NCBI GenBank assembly: GCA_002168015.1
Contig: NHCX01000091.1
Location: 1 to 13,970 of the forward strand
Origin: Verrucomicrobia bacterium TMED44
GTDB lineage: Bacteria > Verrucomicrobiota > Verrucomicrobiia > Opitutales > Seribacteraceae
Direction of reading: 5' to 3'
DNA length: 13,970 nt
Every line of letters starts with the position of its first letter. Within the stretch, counting starts at the first letter, position 1. The notes beneath the pieces are model-generated. The model worked only from the letters and a program-made list of their open reading frames with translations, made no database searches and was not told the DNA's origin. Shown in pieces: positions 12,582 through 13,970 of this stretch. Position numbers and translations under genes: made by a program.

Positions 12582-13970
12582 GATCTTTAATTTTAAAGTT
12601 ATTGTTGGGGATCTCTTGCTTGGTTTCGTTGAGCGGACAAAAGCTTGTCCAAGCAAATACTTCTGCGAAACTAGACTTACAAAATGCGACTGCCCGTCTT
12701 ACGGATCTCCGAAAATCCATAGAAGAAGGAAAAATTCCGCTAGCCTCTGAGATTGGAAAACTTGAGCGAGAAGCACAGGAAAAAAGATCAGAAGTGGATA
12801 GACTTAATCGTATCCGCGATAATCGTGACGCTAACCTGATCCAACTAAAAGAAGAGGTAAAAGAAGGTGAAAATGAAATTGAATTCATACGCAGGATTTT
12901 AGCAGATTATTCGAGAAGTTGGTCCGAAAGCACGCCTCCAGCTGAAAGAACAGTTTTAAATAAAATTGCTCTGAATAACCAAAACTCCGATCCAAACAAC
13001 CGAAAAGAGCAAATTCAATCTCTCCTTAAAATCACTTCTACATCCGCAAAATTTTTAGAAATGCAAGCGGCAGGAATAAAGTTTTACGGAGATGCAATCG
13101 TCCCACCTGAAGGCACCAGAGAAATAGGTACATTCTGGTCCTTAGGTCCTGTGCTTTATTTTGCCGGAGAGGAGGGGAGTTCGGGCTTGGTAGAAAAGCA
13201 TACATCCTCAACCGATGGAACCAGCATCGAATTATCCAGCGGCGTTTTTTTTCCTGATGAACCAGCACGACTAATCCCCAGTTCTCCTGAGACTGCAAAA
13301 CTGATCCAACAAACCCTGCGATCAGAATCAGGAGCCGTTGAAATATTACCATTGGACCCAACAATGGGAAAAGCATCTGTGCTCGAAGTTGGCGAACCCA
13401 CGATTATTGAGGAACTGCAAAAGGGTGGTATTTGGATCTACCCGATTTTATTTTTTGCCTGTCTCTCTATTTTAATTGCAATTTTCAAATCATTTCAAAT
13501 TTTTACTATTCCCTCTCCCCGAGCTCCCGTTACCTTAGCCGGATATTTCTCTGGTCCATTCGAGAGATTACGCAAAACTGCTCAAGGCTATCGCGGAAAT
13601 AAACCAGAAATTCTTGAGGAAATCCTCTATGAAATAATCATTGACTGTCAGGAACGACTTGAAAAAGGCCTTCCACTCGTCGCAATAACCGCTGCGATTG
13701 CACCCTTGCTTGGACTTCTTGGCACAGTCACCGGTATGATCGATGTTTTCCGCCAAATCACCAACTTTGCTAACCCGGAAAATAGTGAACTTGCTAGAGG
13801 GATATCAGAAGCATTGGTGACCACCAAGTTCGGATTGGTCACCGCGATTCCCGCCTTGGTCATTCATGCTCTATTAAATCGAAGACTGCAGGGACTTGTC
13901 TCCAAAATGGAAGGATTCTCAGCAAGGCTTGTCCATTTAAAAAAGGAAAAACCCACCGATCTACCTAGCG
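12578..13970 (+). CDS. MotA/TolQ/ExbB proton-channel protein with large periplasmic N-terminal extension (3' end cut by window)
   Basis: The frame opens at an ATG in a 4-base overlap with the DUF3450 stop and stays open for 464 codons to the edge. A signal peptide is likely at 1-26 (LILKLLLGISCLVSLSG, then VQA). A coiled-coil part (about 30-110) and a globular part (about 150-270) follow, which would lie in the periplasm. The ExbB/TolQ core has membrane segments near 286-304, 366-388 and 416-434. The diagnostic IAPLLGLLGTVTGMIDVF (374-391) and EALVTTKFGLVTAIPALV (411-428) are both present. Ordinary ExbB is about 240 residues and lacks the N-terminal half. Long forms of this type (the TtpC-like ExbB of vibrio TonB2 systems is the known example) sit beside DUF3450 and are followed by a short ExbB, ExbD and TonB. 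Those would be expected just beyond the window. Confidence 0.88.
   Translation, partial: MRSLILKLLLGISCLVSLSGQKLVQANTSAKLDLQNATARLTDLRKSIEEGKIPLASEIGKLEREAQEKRSEVDRLNRIRDNRDANLIQLKEEVKEGENEIEFIRRILADYSRSWSESTPPAERTVLNKIALNNQNSDPNNRKEQIQSLLKITSTSAKFLEMQAAGIKFYGDAIVPPEGTREIGTFWSLGPVLYFAGEEGSSGLVEKHTSSTDGTSIELSSGVFFPDEPARLIPSSPETAKLIQQTLRSESGAVEILPLDPTMGKASVLEVGEPTIIEELQKGGIWIYPILFFACLSILIAIFKSFQIFTIPSPRAPVTLAGYFSGPFERLRKTAQGYRGNKPEILEEILYEIIIDCQERLEKGLPLVAITAAIAPLLGLLGTVTGMIDVFRQITNFANPENSELARGISEALVTTKFGLVTAIPALVIHALLNRRLQGLVSKMEGFSARLVHLKKEKPTDLPS

Noticed and set aside
1..13970. CRISPR arrays, insertion sequences, tRNA or rRNA genes, phage genes.
   Set aside because: I saw no regularly spaced repeats, transposase-like proteins, cloverleaf-like patterns or long repeats. 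The window is almost entirely core housekeeping genes.

Overview
This window is bacterial, of moderate GC and densely packed. All genes but one are on the + strand. The core is a translation and RNA-metabolism cluster: rpsO (S15), pnp (PNPase), surE, a small membrane protein, rpmI (L35), rplT (L20), pheS, pheT, gatC, gatA and gatB. At the right edge a separate envelope-energisation operon begins with a DUF3450 protein followed by a MotA/TolQ/ExbB-family proton channel. The left edge holds the 5' part of a minus-strand gamma-glutamylcyclotransferase-like gene. Protein style, the GatCAB route and the DUF3450-ExbB pair suggest a Gram-negative bacterium, and my impression is Verrucomicrobiota (Opitutae/Puniceicoccales-like). 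That placement is inferred from appearance, not shown by a search.

Layout. 2-262 (minus) is the partial cyclotransferase gene. 263-501 is a divergent intergenic region that includes a structured rpsO leader with two good hairpins. 502-768 is rpsO, followed by an intrinsic terminator at 796-822. A 125-base leader with a hairpin leads into pnp (948-3146). pnp ends at a strong terminator whose T-run touches the surE start codon at 3222. surE, the 86-residue membrane protein, rpmI and rplT follow with short gaps. pheS starts with GTG, overlaps pheT by ATGA, and gatCAB follows at 1-8 base spacing, so pheS to gatB looks like one transcription unit. A 111-base gap with a perfect 17-base dyad and a -10-like box precedes the DUF3450-ExbB operon, which leaves the window.

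How the genes work together. S15, L35 and L20 are ribosomal parts. PheST charges tRNA-Phe. GatCAB converts misacylated Glu-tRNA-Gln (and/or Asp-tRNA-Asn) to the correct form. PNPase degrades RNA, and SurE is a nucleotidase. The DUF3450/ExbB pair belongs to TonB-type outer-membrane energisation.

The most notable anomalies are four. (1) pheT is split by a one-base frame change between 7750 and 7792. (2) The pnp terminator is fused to the surE start. (3) The rpsO leader is a candidate S15-responsive element. (4) Shine-Dalgarno sequences are nearly absent, with rplT the clear exception. I did not find a convincing wholly new multi-gene system. The small membrane protein at 4047-4307 and the DUF3450-ExbB unit are the least characterised parts.
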